Shown here piece by piece: positions 11,683 to 21,734 of a DNA stretch of 64,000 nt. The notes under the pieces were generated by a model. That model was not told the DNA's origin, ran no database searches, and saw nothing but the letters and a program-made list of their open reading frames with translations. Both the position numbers and the translations under genes were made by a program. The stretch lies in assembly GCA_018257865.1 (NCBI GenBank), contig JAEUBA010000011.1:310001-374000 (forward strand), in the 5' to 3' direction. Source of the stretch: Stereocaulon alpinum. Taxonomy: Eukaryota > Ascomycota > Lecanoromycetes > Lecanorales > Stereocaulaceae. Each line of letters opens with the position of its first letter. Position 1 is the first letter of the stretch.

Positions 11683-14418
11683 ATGCACATGATGGAGGAT
11701 CCAATTCATGACCTACACGACGAAATCATGGGGAAGAAACACGAAGAGTTACCGCCATCCCCACCCCAGACCGAAGAGAATGATTCCGAGTCCAGCGAAG
11801 AAGTCGATATACCACTTCCTCCACCTACCAGCATGCCCATGGAGATCCTCGACGTTGACAAGAAGACCCCAGACGCTCACGTACCCCGAGATCCCAGGCT
11901 AATACGATTGACCGGCGTTCACCCTTTCAACGTCGAAGCACCGCTATCTGCGCTGTTTAATGAAGGTTTCTTGACTAGTCCCGAGCTATTCTACGTCCGA
12001 AACCATGGTGCTGTGCCCGAGGTTAAAGATGAGGAGATTCCGGATTGGGAATTCTCAATAGAAGGGTTCGTCAATAATCTCCCCCATCAACAGTGTCAAT
12101 CAGCTAAACTGTGCTGGCCTAGACTCGTCGAAAGGCCACTTACCCTTACCCTCCGCCAGCTAGTCGCTGAGTACGAACAAATCACTTGCCCCATTACCCT
12201 CGTTTGCGCCGGCAATCGAAGGAAAGAACAGAACCAGGTCAAGAAAAGCAAAGGGTTCTCATGGGGACCAGCTGGCGTATCTACAGCACTCTTCACAGGT
12301 GTTGCCATGTCAGATTTAATAAAGAAGGCACGGCCAAGAAAGAAGGCGAGATATGTGTGCATGGAGGGCGCGGATAAACTTGTATGGTCCAATACATTGA
12401 GACAATAGTTACGGCTGGCTGACAACGTACTGGGGTAGCCCAAGGGATTCTACGGCACATCGGTCAAGCTAAATTGGGTCATGGACCCCAACAAAGGCAT
12501 GATGCTGTCTTACAAGATGAACGGCGAAATGTTGCGGCCTGATCATGGGAAACCCTTACGAGCCGTCATACCTGGACAAATTGGAGGACGCAGTGTCAAG
12601 TGGTTGAAGAAGCTGATAGTCACTGCAGCCCCAAGCGATAATTGGTATCATATCAACGACAATCGAGTATTACCCACCATGGTCAGTCCGGAAGAGTCTG
12701 TAACTGAACCTAAGTGGTGGATGGACGAGCGATACGCTATATATGACCTGAGCACTAATTCCGCAATCGCATATCCCGCGCATGAGGAGCAGGTTTGCTT
12801 AGTTGGCGGTCCAGACATGTACAGAGCCAAAGGCTACGCTTATGGCGGTGGCGGAAGACGAGTTACGAGAGTTGAGCTCTCACTCGATAAAGGGCGGACG
12901 TGGCGACTAGCCGACATTGATTATCCCGAAGACAGGTATCGAGACGCAGAGCAAATGCTTTATGGGGGCCGTCTAGATATGTCGTGGAGAGAAAGCTGCT
13001 TCTGCTGGTGTCAATGGGCCTTGGATTTCCCTGTCACTGAGCTGGCGGACGCGAAGGACATCCTCGTGAGAGCTATGGACGAGAGCATGAACGTACAGCC
13101 GAGAGATATGTACTGGAACGTTCTCGGCATGATGAACAATCCTTGGTATCGTGTCACCATAAGTAGAGAAGGCGAGTACCTGCGCTTCGAACATCCGACG
13201 CAGCCTGCAATGATGCCAGGAGGCTGGATGGAGAGGGTGAAGAAAGCAGGCGGCAACCTAATGAACGGCCAATGGGGCGAGAAGCTCGCAGGCGAAGAAG
13301 AAGAATTAGCCGTCAAGGAGGTAGCGAAAGAAGTCCCCATGACAAAACCAGACCTAAAGCACGAAATCACAATTGACGAATTACGAAAGCATGACAACGA
13401 TACCGACCCTTGGTTCGTAATAAATGATGAGGTCTACTCTGGCACCGCATTCATCAAAGACCACCCAGGCGGTGCTCAATCTATTATCAGTGCCGCCGGT
13501 CTCGACACTACGGACGAATTCATGGCCATACACTCCGAAACAGCAAAAGCAATGATGCCAACCTACCACCTCGGCACCCTCGACTCCGCCGCCAAGATCG
13601 CCCTCTCGGAACCCCAATCAGAAACGGCATCCAACGAACCCCGGCCCACCTTCCTCAACCCCCGCTCCTGGACAAAAGCCGTTCTCTCCGCCAAAAAGAA
13701 AATCTCCGCCGACACCCTAATCTTCACCTTCACCCTAGAACACGAAACCCAAACCCTCGGTCTCCCCGTAGGCCAACACCTAATGATCCGCCTCCGCGAC
13801 CCCATAGACCGCGAAGCCATCATCCGCCCCTACACGCCCATTTCAGAAATGCACTCCCAAGGCCGTCTCGACGTCCTCATCAAACTCTACCTCGGCGGCG
13901 ACATGCAAGGTAAAATGAGCAAAGCAATGCACGCCCTCCCCATCGGCCACGGCGTCGATTTCAAAGGCCCAATCGGCAAATTCACATACCTAGGAAACGG
14001 CCTGTGCTCCATCAACGGCACGGAAAAACGCGTCAAGAAATTCGTCATGATTTGCGGCGGCTCTGGCATCACGCCCATCTTCCAAGTCTTCCGCGCTGTT
14101 ATGCGCGATAAATCCGACCCTACAACTTGCACCGTCCTAAACGGCAACCGCCTCGTCGAAGATATCCTCTGCAAAGAAGATCTAGATGCTTTACTCCTAG
14201 GAAACGAGGACCGCGGCGAAGTTATACACACACTCACTAAAGCGCCTGATTCTTGGACCGGGCTTAGAGGGAGGATTAATGGCGAATTAGTCAAGAGGCA
14301 TTGCGAGAAGAGTGCTGAAACGCTGGTGCTTGTTTGTGGGCCTGAGGCGCTGGAGAAGAGTATTCATGTCGCGCTCAAGGAGCAGGGATGGGGCGATGAG
14401 CAGATTTTGTTCTTTTGA
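11683..14418 (+). CDS. niaD: Assimilatory NAD(P)H nitrate reductase
   Basis: Exons 11683-12065, 12123-12381 and 12439-14418 encode 873 aa, close to my recollection of Aspergillus NiaD length. It reduces nitrate to nitrite in the cytosol. The molybdopterin domain has the Mo-ligating Cys in LVCAGNRRKE (about residue 156), followed by the dimerisation domain. The cytochrome b5 domain has haem ligands in HPGG (556) and HSE (579). The FAD domain has RPYTPIS (677-683) and the NAD domain GGSGITP (754-760) and CGPE (about 848). The second intron (12382-12438) has a CTGAC branch. The first intron (12066-12122) is 57 nt, a multiple of three and stop-free; removing it restores the family sequence SIEG-LVERPLTL. 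Other ATGs at 11689 and 11692 are possible starts. Its divergent partner is niiA. Confidence 0.96.
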
Positions 14419-14910
14419 TGGAAGGGTGTGCATGGCAATTTGACGATAGGGAGATCAGGGGGCATAGCTTTCGGGCTTTTTGGTAGTGCTAGGCTGGACT
14501 GAGGCAGCGTTTGAGTTTGGTCGTTTGGGGGGAGATGGGGTGGGGGGTATGTATATGGAAATGAGGAGCCTGAATTGCATGGCTGTATTTAGGTACATAT
14601 GTGGTCAGTGAATGGATGTGTTATGTATGTGGAGTATCTTGGGAGATCGGAGCATGGACTTACATAGGCTATTTATCCATACATAATTGGCTATGAACAG
14701 AGGATGAAGTTTATCTGAATAGACAGATGACATGCTAAGCTAATCTAATCAATTTCGTTAGCTGTCGGCATGTCTCAGTGCTAATTATCGCTCCATTAAT
14801 CCCATTATGCTGCATCGAGTTCTTACCATCATCCCTAGCCCACGACCATAGCATACGAAGCCCCGTAGGTCTAGTAATGATTGTAACATCACCTACCAGC
14901 TCATCACACC
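14419..14910. other. Intergenic region between convergent 3' ends
   Basis: 492 bases between the niaD stop and the stop of the flavo-oxidase on the opposite strand. G- and T-rich words follow niaD and AT-rich words appear near 14640-14760, consistent with two 3' ends. No gene or repeat is seen. Confidence 0.6.
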
Positions 14911-16655
14911 TCAATTACCAATAGATTGCGGATTCCAGAAAACATGTCCCGGATCCACAACCTGCTTGATAGCAAGCAGCTTAGCATACGTGTCAGCACC
15001 ATAGTACACAGCGTGGGCCTCTGCAGCAGTCAAGCTTGGATCCACGTAGTTCAAGTACGCGCCGAAGGTTGTGTCGGGCATGGCGCTTGTGATTGCTGTG
15101 TTCAGGCCGTCAATGAAAGTGAGTTCGGCTGTGGGGAATGGATCAGTAGTATCCGTCGTGTCGCCGTAATGTTGAAGCACCCATAGCGCGGTGCGGTCTG
15201 AGTAGGCAGAGGAGGATGGCGAGGGGACGTTGATCTTGCTACCTGGGCCACCGTAGAGATTGATAATGCTGAACCAAGGGCTTGGAGGGTTGACTCCGTT
15301 TTCAATTATGTAGCTGAAGTAGCTGTTCAGGGCATCGGTAGTAAATGGAGCGGATGACGGCACAACGAGGCTCTTGGCGTAGAAGTCGTCGTGGAGATTG
15401 TAGTCTAGGGTTGGTTGCTGGAGAGCGTTTGGAGCGGCGAGGAGGGTAAGGGAGGTGATCCAGTCAACATCTTGGACAGAGGTGGAAGATGGAGCCGGCA
15501 GACCACTGAGCAGAGCAGGAGCGATGGTGTTGGTAAAGGTTGCCAGATCACCGAGGTATGTCCCAGAGATGCTAAAGGTCTTGCCATCGAGGTGAACGCC
15601 GAAGCCAAGTTTGCCGTCGACGACAGATGCGTTGAGGGCGAAATCCTGAATGTGCGTGAACGCTGCTGTGGGAGCAGCGGCTGACTCATACATGCCTGGA
15701 ATGGTGTAGGCCCAGTTGACTACTGATGCCGGGGCGGGCTCGGTCTGTAGATAGAACGTTGTAATGATGCCGAAAGAGTCTGCGGCGCCGCGGAGGGCGT
15801 AGTAGATGTCGGGGTATGCGGCCTCAGTAGCGTGAATGAAGCTACCGTTGGCGAGTACGACGTCCAGAGCAACAATGGTATCCAGTGTGATGCCCCATAG
15901 TCGAGAAGTGTAGCCGTATCCTCCGTGACTCGCATGGCCGCCTATGCCAATTCCTGCACAGGTGCCATGCGGCAGAGCGCGTTGAGATTGATTGTATATT
16001 CCCAACGCCATATCCCCAAGTCTGACGCCTCCACCGATGGTTGCAAGGCCGTTTGCATCGACACTGATATCTTGAAAGTTTCCGAGGTCAATTACCATGC
16101 TCCCGTCTTGACCTCCGCTACTGAAACTTGCATAGGAGTGCCCGCCGCTCTTGGCTTGGACTTTGACGTTGTTTTGAATGGCACAACGCACAGCATTTGC
16201 GACATCCTGCGCAGATGTTGGGAGGATGATCACTGCTGGAATATATTGAAGGCGCAGGTTGAAGGGTTCAGCGAGCTGCCCGAAGGATGCAGAGGGAGCG
16301 TAGACGGTGGGAACATGACTGGTAGCTAAGCAGCCTAGCAAGGTCGTAGAAAGAGGCGAGTTGCATTTACCGAATGCAGGCTGACATCCAGTGATGCAGT
16401 AGTCTTCAGAGGACCCACTATAGGAAGCTATCAGTACCCATTTCAGCACCTAGCTTCTGAGATTTACCAGTGGCCATATTGACTGCAACATTCTCCGGAC
16501 GGGCAGGTGTATCCATTGGTGCCTCCACAAGTCTGATCAGGTGACACAGTTCTCTTGGTCAAGGTTTGCAAGACATGGTTAGCTTTGGGTTCAAGGAAAG
16601 GGCTGGCAATGGCTGTAGCGGTTAAGGTGAGCAGGATCAGAGAGTGAAAGTGCAT
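14911..16655 (-). CDS. Secreted oligosaccharide oxidase (AA7) with N-terminal chitin-binding CBM18
   Basis: Exons 16655-16468 and 16417-14911 encode 564 aa. A signal peptide of about 18 residues comes first. A hevein-type CBM18 module follows with eight Cys (43, 51, 56, 57, 63, 70, 74, 81). The fifth Cys codon is split by the 50 nt intron and exists only after splicing, which confirms the junction. Then comes a VAO/PCMH-type FAD-binding domain with GGHSY (His 156) and GTCAGIGIGGH (Cys 216), the two residues that bind FAD doubly in glucooligosaccharide and chitooligosaccharide oxidases. The C-terminal berberine-bridge segment ends in HVFWNPQSIGN. The likely reaction is oxidation of the reducing end of chitin oligomers to lactones with release of H2O2; the substrate is inferred from the chitin-binding module. 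A possible 45 nt intron after residue 78 was rejected because it would delete the eighth Cys. A MITE lies 290 bp upstream. Confidence 0.88.
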
Positions 16656-16942
16656 CTTGAAGGAGACTGAAGCAGATCTGCTTGGATGAGAGAAGATGAG
16701 AAGCTTGCAATAAAGGGAACGTTCGAGTACCCGGTTCGTTATAACAGACTTGCTTGGTCACTGACAACACAACGAGGGAGAGATTTGGCGCCATCATGAG
16801 GTCAGTGTACAGAGCTATACGAGACATTGAGGGCTATGCTACGGTAGCATCGGTTACCCTGATACAGTAAGCGGTGAAGTGAAGTGAAGTGAGGTGAGTT
16901 GAGGTTCGTGACGATGGTCAGCAAGGGAAAGCGAAGCTAAGG
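16656..16942. other. Promoter-proximal region of the AA7 gene
   Basis: 287 bases between the AA7 start codon and the MITE. A short tandem run of GAAGT-like units is visible at about 16873-16905 (GTGAAGTGAAGTGAAGTGAG). This is probably the core promoter and leader of the oxidase gene. No clear TATA box was recognised. Confidence 0.4.
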
Positions 16943-17444
16943 TATCCCCTTGACCGGCAGAAAGTCGCACCCTCCGGGAACTAAGCCCTATAGGGCTGTG
17001 TATGCTGCTGAGGAGTCTCGTCGTGATTTCCTGGGCGTGGCCCCTAAATAAGACCCCTAAACTAGCTATTACAGCGGGGCAGTACCGTATAATGCGGATC
17101 CCTAGGGTGTCTTTAGGGCCTAGGTCCCAGGACGGTTCCAGGGTACCCAGATATCGACTCTTAGGGTAAAAAGTGTCTGATTTGTAAGCTTTGCCCCCGG
17201 TGCAGACTTTATGCATTTAGCTAGATCCGGCGGAGACAAATGAAGATGGCAATATATAGATACCTCAATTTTGGTGGGAATCACTGTAAAATTAATGTAT
17301 CTATGCATATTACAATTAATGTTTACTTTCTTGATTTAGCGCCAAAGATCGAGGATTAATGCCGGAAGTCGGTGTTTATGTACGTGTTAGCACCTAATCG
17401 GGTTTAGTTTTGGGGGGTGCGACTTTCTGCCGGTCAAGGGGATA
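16943..17444. mobile_element. Non-autonomous DNA transposon (MITE) with 28 bp inverted ends and TA target duplication
   Basis: The element spans 16945-17442 (498 bp). Bases 16945-16972 (TCCCCTTGACCGGCAG...) are repeated exactly, as reverse complement, at 17415-17442. Both ends are flanked by TA (16943-16944 and 17443-17444), the target duplication of Tc1/mariner and pogo/Fot1-type transposases. The interior is AT-rich, has no open frame of transposase size and no DDE signature, so it must be moved by an enzyme encoded elsewhere. The perfect ends suggest a recent arrival or selection on the ends. It sits in the 5' region of the AA7 oxidase. Confidence 0.88.
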
Positions 17445-18318
17445 GCTCGGGCGAGTCAAGCATGCTCGGGCGAGTCGGGGAGATAGCAACTAGTCAAAAA
17501 GAAGACTAGCCTTCCCGACACAGATCTAGCTTAGCGAGCTTAGCTGTCAGTGTGTCAGAGAGAGAGCCTGCAGCCCCCAAGTATTCCAATACTGTAGTAT
17601 CATTACAACAAGCACAGACGATACAACATATTCACTTGTAAACTCCCAGAACTGGAGCTTTGAAACACTTTGCTCTGCGAATCAAGGTCTTCGTTGCTTT
17701 AGTTGCGGGTTTGTGCTGACGTTAGTGATCGCCGAAGCTCCCGGGGGGGGGTTGCGGGGGGGTGCTTTCTGCTAGCCCACGAGACACATCGTTACATCGT
17801 CCATCGCCTTTTACCGTAACCATGTGCAACTCCATGTGCTGTCTTCAGGATAGTCTGGCTTCTCCGGAAAGCTGGTCGGCCTTCTACATTACAAGGATCT
17901 TCCATCAATTGGTCACTTTGCTGCCCAAACATAGCACTCCAAGCCATCGTAGACCCACGTCTTCCTTTACGACTATCCGTTACCCTGCGCTTACGTAGAC
18001 AAGCGAACCCATCTCCCTCTTTCAACGGATGTAAATATCTATGATGATCGTGCTTTAGGCGCTCGGGTGTGATTCGATGGCCACGCGTTTCTGAATGCCA
18101 TGCGCTCAGGAGCGTTTCAGCTCCTCGAGCTCATGTCGTTGTGTTGCTGCCCTCCGATAGATCGAATCATTTATTTATGAACTATCCCTAAGCATTCCTT
18201 TGAGAAGACTCCCATCAATCTTGTTCCGAATTCCCCACATCTTGATTTTTGTTGCAACTGTGGGTTCTATCATTGGAGCCTCGGACATTGTCTTGCCGCT
18301 TTTACAAGGATATTCAAA
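17445..18318. other. Intergenic region with a direct repeat and G-runs
   Basis: Directly after the MITE the 13-mer GCTCGGGCGAGTC occurs twice (17445-17457 and 17464-17476). GTCGGGGAG near 17474 and CTTCCCGAC near 17511 are imperfect inverted partners. Around 17740-17775 two runs of G (nine and seven) are followed by GGTGCTTTCTGC, which resembles the inner part of the MITE end and may be a decayed relative. No coding gene is recognised. Confidence 0.4.
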
Positions 18319-19347
18319 ATGATCAATCTTACATCTGTTGTCATCACGGTCCACTTTTTCCTTATATCAGCTTTACCCGTAGCTTCTAGTACGTATTCAA
18401 CCTCGGTGATACTAGTGCTGGTTTGCATGGCTGACGTCTATGATACTGCGACATCAGACCAGTCTATGCTCGGCAATAATACCCTAATTTATAGCCCATC
18501 AGATTCGACGAATGTTACGAATCCTGCCAGCGAGCCGGATATACAAGGCTGTACCTTCTTAACTCAGGTGGTTGAGCAGGCATTTCACCGCGTGAGAGTG
18601 GCTGTAAGTGTAACCAAAAACGACGTGGACTATGGGCTTGATAGCGTGCACGGATTCAAGTCCTTGTTCAAAGACACAAGCTCGGTATACCCTATCAAAC
18701 ACTACCTAAGCAGTGTGTACAACAACCAAGGAATGATGGGCCTCAGACCTGAGCAGGGGAAGTTACTCAAGCCAAACCTTGTTTGTGTAACACCAACGAC
18801 ATACATCTATTTCAAACGGCTGCGATTGGGATACGATCCGTGGATGAGATGCCTACACCCGTACCCAACAGGGGCGCCTTCCCAAGCATTCTACGCGGAG
18901 GGTACCGCTCTCATATTCCTCTGTCCGGGCTTCTTCACGCAAGCCCCAGCACCAACGCATAACCATTGCCCTGAAGTTAGGGACAACCTGTGGGCAGGGG
19001 ACGTCGATAGCTTTTATCGGGGTTACCAAGTCTACACACTTCTTTACGAGCTTATTCGCTTCTATATTGGCCTCAACGCCCTTAGCCCGTCTACGCTTCC
19101 AAGGGAACAGTTCGATTGGAATATTTGTGTCCTTTATCCAGCTATGCCTTCCGTTCAGAACCCAACAAATTTACTCCTTTACATAGCATGTAAGCGATCT
19201 CTTGCACAACATTCCCTTCTGCTAGCAATCTCTAACAATATCTCGAATGGCATTGATACGTACATTGACGGATCTTCAGTAGTACAGCAACAGTGTACTG
19301 CGGTACCCGATCATAACAAACCGCCTTTTTCCCCACCGAGGCCGTAA
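18319..19347 (+). CDS. Secreted zincin-like protein lacking the HExxH motif
   Basis: A 342-codon frame beginning with a signal peptide (MINLTSVVITVHFFLISALP). Conserved-looking blocks include HGFKSLFKDT, GLRPEQG, LVCVTPTTYIYF, GYDPW..C, SFYAEGT-like, NLWAGDVDSFY and LLYELIRFYIG. I recognise the pattern of a fungal secreted family with a lysine-specific or deuterolysin-like metallopeptidase layout. Where those enzymes have HExxH, this protein has Y243-E-L-I-R247, so both zinc His are missing and it is probably not an active peptidase. A 69 nt intron at 18389-18457 (GTACGT donor, GCTGAC branch, CAG acceptor) is likely; it is a multiple of three and stop-free, and removing it deletes an odd hydrophobic stretch after the signal peptide. 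Product length would then be 319 aa. Family assignment is from memory and moderate. Confidence 0.65.
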   Translation: MINLTSVVITVHFFLISALPVASSTYSTSVILVLVCMADVYDTATSDQSMLGNNTLIYSPSDSTNVTNPASEPDIQGCTFLTQVVEQAFHRVRVAVSVTKNDVDYGLDSVHGFKSLFKDTSSVYPIKHYLSSVYNNQGMMGLRPEQGKLLKPNLVCVTPTTYIYFKRLRLGYDPWMRCLHPYPTGAPSQAFYAEGTALIFLCPGFFTQAPAPTHNHCPEVRDNLWAGDVDSFYRGYQVYTLLYELIRFYIGLNALSPSTLPREQFDWNICVLYPAMPSVQNPTNLLLYIACKRSLAQHSLLLAISNNISNGIDTYIDGSSVVQQQCTAVPDHNKPPFSPPRP

Positions 19348-21122
19348 GTGACACATCCAACGCCAAGTCGAGGGAGCCTGGCACTGCCAGAGACAGCCAA
19401 ACAATCTAGTGCAATGAATTTAGACGCTGCCACTCTATAAAGCTCCGACTTACCGTTCGTTTTGAGTAGAAACGAGATTGCCCGAGCTCAGCGTAATAGA
19501 TAAAACATCCATTGATAGCTAGTTCATCCTGCAATACCGCCCACTAATTATGACAACGTGGGCTGGAACCGTGGCTGCTACCAGCACCCCAAGATTATAA
19601 ATAAGTCTTGTGCATTTAATTAACCCAATACAGCTGTTGGCGACACTTGACCAGAAGCATGATATTGCTCTCGCTGCCTAGTGCTTGGAGCATGTTCTTT
19701 GAGTTCGCAGTCATTGAAATGTTGAAATCTTGCTTGAATCTTTGGAAATCGGCAAGTCTGTTCACTGTTGTATCCACTGGCGCCTTAAGTAATAGGTCAT
19801 TTCGAATTAAAACGGTGCTGTTGAAGGCGCGAATGTAAGAGTTGTGTTGGCTGTTGTTCTGGTGTTTGTTAGCTTATGTAATTCGTCGTGGAGGACACAT
19901 ACTCCATACGATACCGCTTACTCAACACCTCGATCGACCCTCCCATACTATCGATGCGATGAACCAGGTCGTCAATGACTCCTACTTCTTTCGAGATAAT
20001 GTGTTCTAGTTTCAATAATTTCAGGTGCTCTGGTAAGTTGTTGGAGGTCGATGGATCGACGGCGATTGATGCAGCTAGGTGCCTGATGCCGGTGAGAATC
20101 TCGGTCATCGCTTCGGGGCTGGATGAGGCATTGTTGTTGGACTTGCAGCGGCGTTGAGAGTAAATTCTGGTGAACATCATAGTGAGGGTTCGTGGACTTC
20201 GATCCTTTTCTCCAAAGGGGATGGGATCGGAAGGCCTGGTATATCAAGATAGGTGGCTGTACAGAAGGTTACTTGATTACAGCATACTCAACGTACCCGG
20301 TCTTTGCCTGTATCAATCAGGACGATCCATGCCGTTAATGGTCCTGAGAGAAAACGTTCGAAGAGGCAATTTGGCTGGGGCTTTCGGGTGTCTAGGTCTA
20401 TCATGGCTTCTGATCTAATCGATTTTGCTAGAGTTTTATGAGAGCAACATAGTCCTACACCCTTCCCTCACCTCCACCACCTCCTTCCTCGACAAAAAAT
20501 ATTCATCCCACTATCTCTTAACCCCTCGAAATTGAATATCACCGCCCGTCTGTTGACTACTTCTATACTAGGAACACACCTTACAAATCTCGTATAAGCT
20601 TCACGTAGGTAAGCAGGTATCATCGCAACTTCTCAAGGAAGCAAAAGCCCGCCTCACCAATCGACCAACTACCTCCCAATGACGTTATCTTATCGGCTCC
20701 TTGCCAAGATGTGTGCTCCTAATCATCCTCAAACACGCCTACACAACATCGCCTTACACACCTTAGTCTTCCCACAAGGCCCTCTGAAGGCAAACAAAGT
20801 CGAGCATAAGGCTAACCGGCGACCATTTGAGTGCGCCAACGCTCCTCTGCCAGCATCAATATTGATAGACCCTGTTACACTGTAGAGGACCTGGCGAAGA
20901 AATCCTACCTCAAACGGCATCTGGGAGCTGCTGTGCGAACGACCTTGTACGAACATGGAAGACTCTTTCCTTTTGCCAGAGGTTCCCTTACCTGTCGTCG
21001 CTATGATTGAACGAAGCTTGAAGGCGATCCCTGGTCTGACCTCACTTCTCCTATCACTATAAGTCGAGCAAAGTGAAGGCCGATCGACATCGGAGCCGAT
21101 CTGCACAGTGTGTACCTTCCGT
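19348..21122. other. Intergenic region with one weak coding candidate
   Basis: About 1.8 kb with mainly short overlapping frames on both strands. The only stretch with protein-like character is on the minus strand at 19869-20180. A long minus-strand frame at 20729-21253 overlaps the better-supported membrane protein and looks like its shadow. Missing upstream exons of that membrane protein may lie at about 20890-21120 but could not be fixed. Confidence 0.4.
19869..20180 (-). CDS. Weak hypothetical protein, 103 aa
   Basis: A 103-codon frame with a helical, heptad-like middle (LPEHLKLLKLEHIISKEV and IDDLVHRIDSMG), which could form a coiled coil. There is no signal peptide, Cys cluster or known family. 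No convincing promoter or intron was found, and a frame of this length can occur by chance. Confidence 0.25.
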   Translation of the reverse strand: MMFTRIYSQRRCKSNNNASSSPEAMTEILTGIRHLAASIAVDPSTSNNLPEHLKLLKLEHIISKEVGVIDDLVHRIDSMGGSIEVLSKRYRMEYVSSTTNYIS

Positions 21123-21734
21123 ATGGCAACCAACGACCTTCCGCCAGGATATACGCTATCTAATGGGTTAATCGTCTCGATTGCACCAAGTTCTACAATC
21201 AGAGCTAGAACTATATCAGCTATTAAGAATCTCCCACCAAGTTCTACGAACAAACCTAAGACCAGCTCAGCTCCCGAAATCGCCCCACCAAGTTCTACGC
21301 CCAGGCTTCAGACCAGACCTAAGACCAGCTCAGCTATCAAACTTATTCCACCAAGCTCTACGGCCAGCCCTAGTATTAGCTCAGCCACCATAATCATTCC
21401 AGAAAGCTCTACGGCCAGCCCTAAGACTAGCCCAGCCACCGTAATCATCACAGAAAGCTCTGCGACAAGGGTTAAAGTTGCTATAGGCCTTTGTATTCCT
21501 GCTACTGCAATCTTATCAATCTTGCTCGGCATGACATACCTTCACAGATGGGGAGAATGGAGGCCGAAACGCAACAGCACGCATTTTAATTCCGATCGTT
21601 TGGAGGATACCCGGCCGTCCCTTCAGCAAAAGGCAGAATTAGAGGCTGAAGAGAAGCACGAACTTGGGTCAGAGACATCGGAACTGAATTATGAGCTGAA
21701 TGGTTCGAATGACGTACAGGACATGCCAGGGTAA
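21123..21734 (+). CDS. Ser/Thr-rich single-pass membrane protein, C-terminal part
   Basis: From ATG 21123 the frame gives 203 aa; it stays open upstream to 21063, so the true N-terminus may be an earlier exon. Residues about 20-115 are Ser/Thr/Pro rich with a repeated unit around PPSST...PKTSSA (six or more irregular copies), a typical O-glycosylated wall-spanning stalk. A membrane helix at about 119-140 (VAIGLCIPATAILSILLGM) follows, then a basic stop-transfer region and an acidic tail (AELEAEEKHELGSE). This is the C-terminal layout of fungal Mid2/WSC-like sensors and similar surface proteins. No signal peptide or Cys-rich ectodomain could be joined to it. It may be a partial or decayed gene. 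Confidence 0.5.
   Translation: MATNDLPPGYTLSNGLIVSIAPSSTIRARTISAIKNLPPSSTNKPKTSSAPEIAPPSSTPRLQTRPKTSSAIKLIPPSSTASPSISSATIIIPESSTASPKTSPATVIITESSATRVKVAIGLCIPATAILSILLGMTYLHRWGEWRPKRNSTHFNSDRLEDTRPSLQQKAELEAEEKHELGSETSELNYELNGSNDVQDMPG

Noticed and set aside
16332..16376. Possible 45 nt in-frame intron after residue 78 of the AA7 oxidase
   Set aside because: Its removal would delete the eighth CBM18 cysteine and the family's conserved GCL segment.
16418..16467. Reading through the first AA7 intron
   Set aside because: Would lose the split Cys 63 codon and break the eight-cysteine pattern of the chitin-binding module.
20729..21253. 174-codon minus-strand frame
   Set aside because: Overlaps the Ser/Thr-rich membrane protein antisense; its repeats of VELG simply mirror the stalk repeats.
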